Assembly: GCA_016722045.1 (NCBI GenBank)
Contig: JADKGY010000035.1
Span: 127,602-191,601, forward strand
Direction: 5' to 3'
Source: Candidatus Opimibacter skivensis
Lineage (GTDB): Bacteria > Bacteroidota > Bacteroidia > Chitinophagales > Saprospiraceae
Length of the DNA: 64,000 bases
Each line of letters opens with the position of its first letter. The stretch's first letter is position 1. Below the pieces are notes generated by a model. The model was not told the DNA's origin, searched no databases, and saw nothing but the letters and a program-made list of their open reading frames with translations. Below are positions 62,261 to 64,000 of this stretch, piece by piece. The position numbers and the translations under genes were made by a program.

Positions 62261-63191
62261 TCATCCTTCCTTGATGACATCATACAATTGACCCATGATA
62301 CCTAATCCATCATCATCAGGAGCATGCAATATCATGACCGGCAAATCAGGGTGCAGCAAAGCTTTCTTTGAAACACTTGTGTGTCCCAGTCCTTCTACAA
62401 AATTCCTGTGCTTTGTCACTAAAACAAGTAAACCTGCATGAACTCTGGTAGCATAATCTGCTATTGCTTCGTGAATCTCTTCTCCTACATACGGAACTGA
62501 CCTAATATTTATTCCCTTCATATCTTTGTTAAGAAGGATCAGCTTTTCATTCAGACTATCTTTCAGATATGTGAATTGCTTGTCATCATTGGTAGCGAAA
62601 ATGAAATCAATCGTCATGTGATGATCAGAAACAAAATCAATTATATATGTCAGTGCATTTTCGTGCAACAATTCCTCCGTCAAACCGACTACAATTTTCT
62701 CAGGAAATCTAACTGCTGCACCGGTGGCACAACGATCACAGGTTTGGAGACAGACCGGCTTAGTTTCAATGACACAGATCCAAAAACACGCCTTATCATT
62801 GAATCTTCTGCCTTGGTGCTCATGACAGCGAATTCATATTTGTCATTCTCCAACAAATGAAACAATTGCGATTTAATATCCCCGGTGTCAAAATGAGTGT
62901 CAACCGGCACGTGTTTACCTGCATTGCCCTGACCCCATCCAACCTCAATCATCATTTCCTCCAGGCGCTCTCTATTTCTATTCATCATATCGACATCGAA
63001 AGCACTATCTGTCACGGCGTCAAATAAAGGCTGATGTATGTAGGCAACCGTTATACCCATGCCCATGTGCGTGGCCAACATACGGGCATACCGGAGTGCA
63101 TGAATACTTTCCGTGTAAAGTCAACAGGTACTAAAATAAAATGGTAGCGACTAACACTACTTTCCTCTGTACTATTTATGTCATGATTCAT
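62261..63191 (-). pseudogene. Tandem-domain universal stress protein with two frameshifts
   Basis: Three frame pieces make one two-domain USP of about 310 residues. ATG 63191 begins MNHDINSTEESSVSRYHFILVPVDFT; one base is missing in the T-run at 63108-63110 (sense AAA). With it restored, IHALRYARMLATHMGMGITVAYIHQPLFDAV follows. The second frame ends VIVVPPVQQL; a base missing in the A-run 62705-62707 (sense TTT) hides the junction, after which FPEKIVVGLTEELLHENALTYIIDFVSDHHM and LLVLVTKHRNFVEGLGHTSVSKKALLHPDLPVMIL complete the second domain. Typical USP ATP-binding motif GxxSxxxxR is partly replaced by GHTSVSKKA. Probably a real stress protein with sequencing gaps rather than a decayed gene. 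Confidence 0.75.
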
Positions 63192-63602
63192 GGCAAAGGT
63201 TTTCTGTTTTAAAGATTGTCTGGTCGATTGATCAGTTTAAAGACAAGAATTTCACCGGATTGTTGCCATTTCTGATATCTTTTCTACATTAAAATTGCCA
63301 GAAATTCTTATTGCCAGGCATGACGGCGGTCAACCTTCCGTATGATTACGATTAGCATTTCAGTCCTATTAGAGATGAAAATTAAAATGTAAAAACTGTG
63401 TAAAATGAAATGAATACTCAGGAATAATCTGTTTTTGTCATCTTCCATTTTCACCATCAAGCTTCATTGATATCAATCAAGAAATGTATTGACTGATGTC
63501 GTCGTCCAGTCATGCAGACCTTAAGATCTTTGTGACTGAGATATTAATCACTTCCTATATGTGGTTACCCTCTATTCTAAATCAATTCTAACATCCACTG
63601 AA
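63192..63602. other. Intergenic region, 411 nt
   Basis: AT-rich spacer between the divergent stress-protein gene and the secreted-protein gene. I see no gene, RNA or clear repeat; promoters for both sides are expected here but none matches the TAnnTTTG pattern well. Confidence 0.5.
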
Positions 63603-64000
63603 ATGAACACACATACGATCAAAATTAAATTACACTTATTTATTATCATCACTTTATTTTTCTCCAGCCTGTGTATATCAACATATGCCCAGGAGCCTAA
63701 TGTAAATGTTCGGTTTTCGAATCCTCTAAAGTAATCAAACAAATCAATACTGTGTAGATGTGGAGTTTAAATCTGATACTTCGGCTGTTGAGATTTTTGG
63801 GATGAACATCCGGTTTTCTATGACGTCAGTTCTCTTGAATTAATTGGCTTCTCTGATTTTAAAGGAGGCTATGCACCGGTATTTCCTAATCCTGCCGTCG
63901 AGATCACAAGCACTGCAGGTCCGATGCTGTTTAATTTTTCCGGTTCGGCAGTTTGGGTGAATGGCGCAATGCAGCTTGTCAATCAGGATACAATTGCTAT
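63603..64000 (+). pseudogene. Partial secreted protein, broken frames, cut by window end
   Basis: Starts MNTHTIKIKLHLFIIITLFFSSLCISTYAQ, a clear signal peptide, then EPNVNVRF. The frame stops at TAA near 63733. Adding bases to the T-run near 63715 and the A-run near 63730 gives FESSKSNQTNQYCVDVEFKSDTSAVEIFGMNIRF, and one more T in 63814-63817 gives FYDVSSLELIGFSDFKGGYAPVFPNP, open to the window end. The fold looks like a cohesin-like domain seen at the N-terminus of Bacteroidota secreted proteins (inference). The C-terminus is outside the window. Confidence 0.6.

Overview
The window looks like a chromosomal contig end from a Bacteroidota bacterium, most likely a Saprospiria-type lineage (that placement is inference). 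Supporting signs are two secreted proteins with type IX secretion (T9SS) sorting domains, a 12-fold SprB-repeat protein, a GLPGLI protein next to a TonB-type outer-membrane protein, lipoproteins with short lipoboxes, and promoter elements of the TAnnTTTG type. No transposase, phage gene, rRNA or CRISPR array was seen. One tRNA with anticodon CAT is present.

Layout. 0-4.4 kb: zinc-ribbon protein, cyclase-family hydrolase, adenylate/guanylate cyclase with TPRs, small membrane protein. 4.4-13.8 kb: a conflict-type island. On the minus strand are a HipB-like regulator, a HipA-like kinase and a 1098-aa caspase-like protease fused to a lipase-type alpha/beta hydrolase. Divergently on the plus strand is an overlapping pair, a CHAT protease and a membrane-anchored STAND NTPase with a probable extracytoplasmic sensor region. 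13.9-19.6 kb: membrane protein, two lipoproteins and an 11-PKD T9SS cargo protein. 19.6-23.8 kb: a GDP-heptose operon (glycosyltransferase, HddA kinase, GmhA isomerase, HddC-GmhB fusion). 24-28.2 kb: sortilin/BNR-type T9SS cargo and a lipoprotein. 28.7-35.2 kb: amino-acid permease, Coq4-like protein, MFS transporter, VOC protein, Hsp20, a baeRF-like protein, a TfoX-like protein and a HigBA-type toxin-antitoxin pair. 35.2-42.6 kb: leucyl aminopeptidase, esterase, three ATP-grasp-type enzymes and a frameshifted class I glutamine amidotransferase, which together suggest a peptide-like amidoligase pathway. 42.7-49.5 kb: glycogen-binding-like domain protein, a cyclase-TM2-TPR fusion, an ArsR-type regulator, a two-component system and the GLPGLI protein. 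49.6-58.6 kb: outer-membrane barrel, SprB-OmpA protein, DUF433/PIN-like toxin-antitoxin pair, lipoprotein, then the tRNA. 58.8-64 kb: serine hydrolase, flavin-binding oxidase-like protein, and three genes (lipoprotein, tandem universal stress protein, partial secreted protein) each broken by apparent one-base homopolymer losses.

The most unusual feature is in the spacers. Many genes are followed, often starting inside the stop codon itself, by short tandem arrays of 7-nt or 8-nt units. The unit differs from gene to gene, but the sense strand usually carries TAA or TGA, so stops appear in all three frames. Several dispersed palindromic families are also present, including two spacerless perfect palindromes of 64 and 58 bp that share a 30-bp core and have different flanks that are symmetric in each copy.
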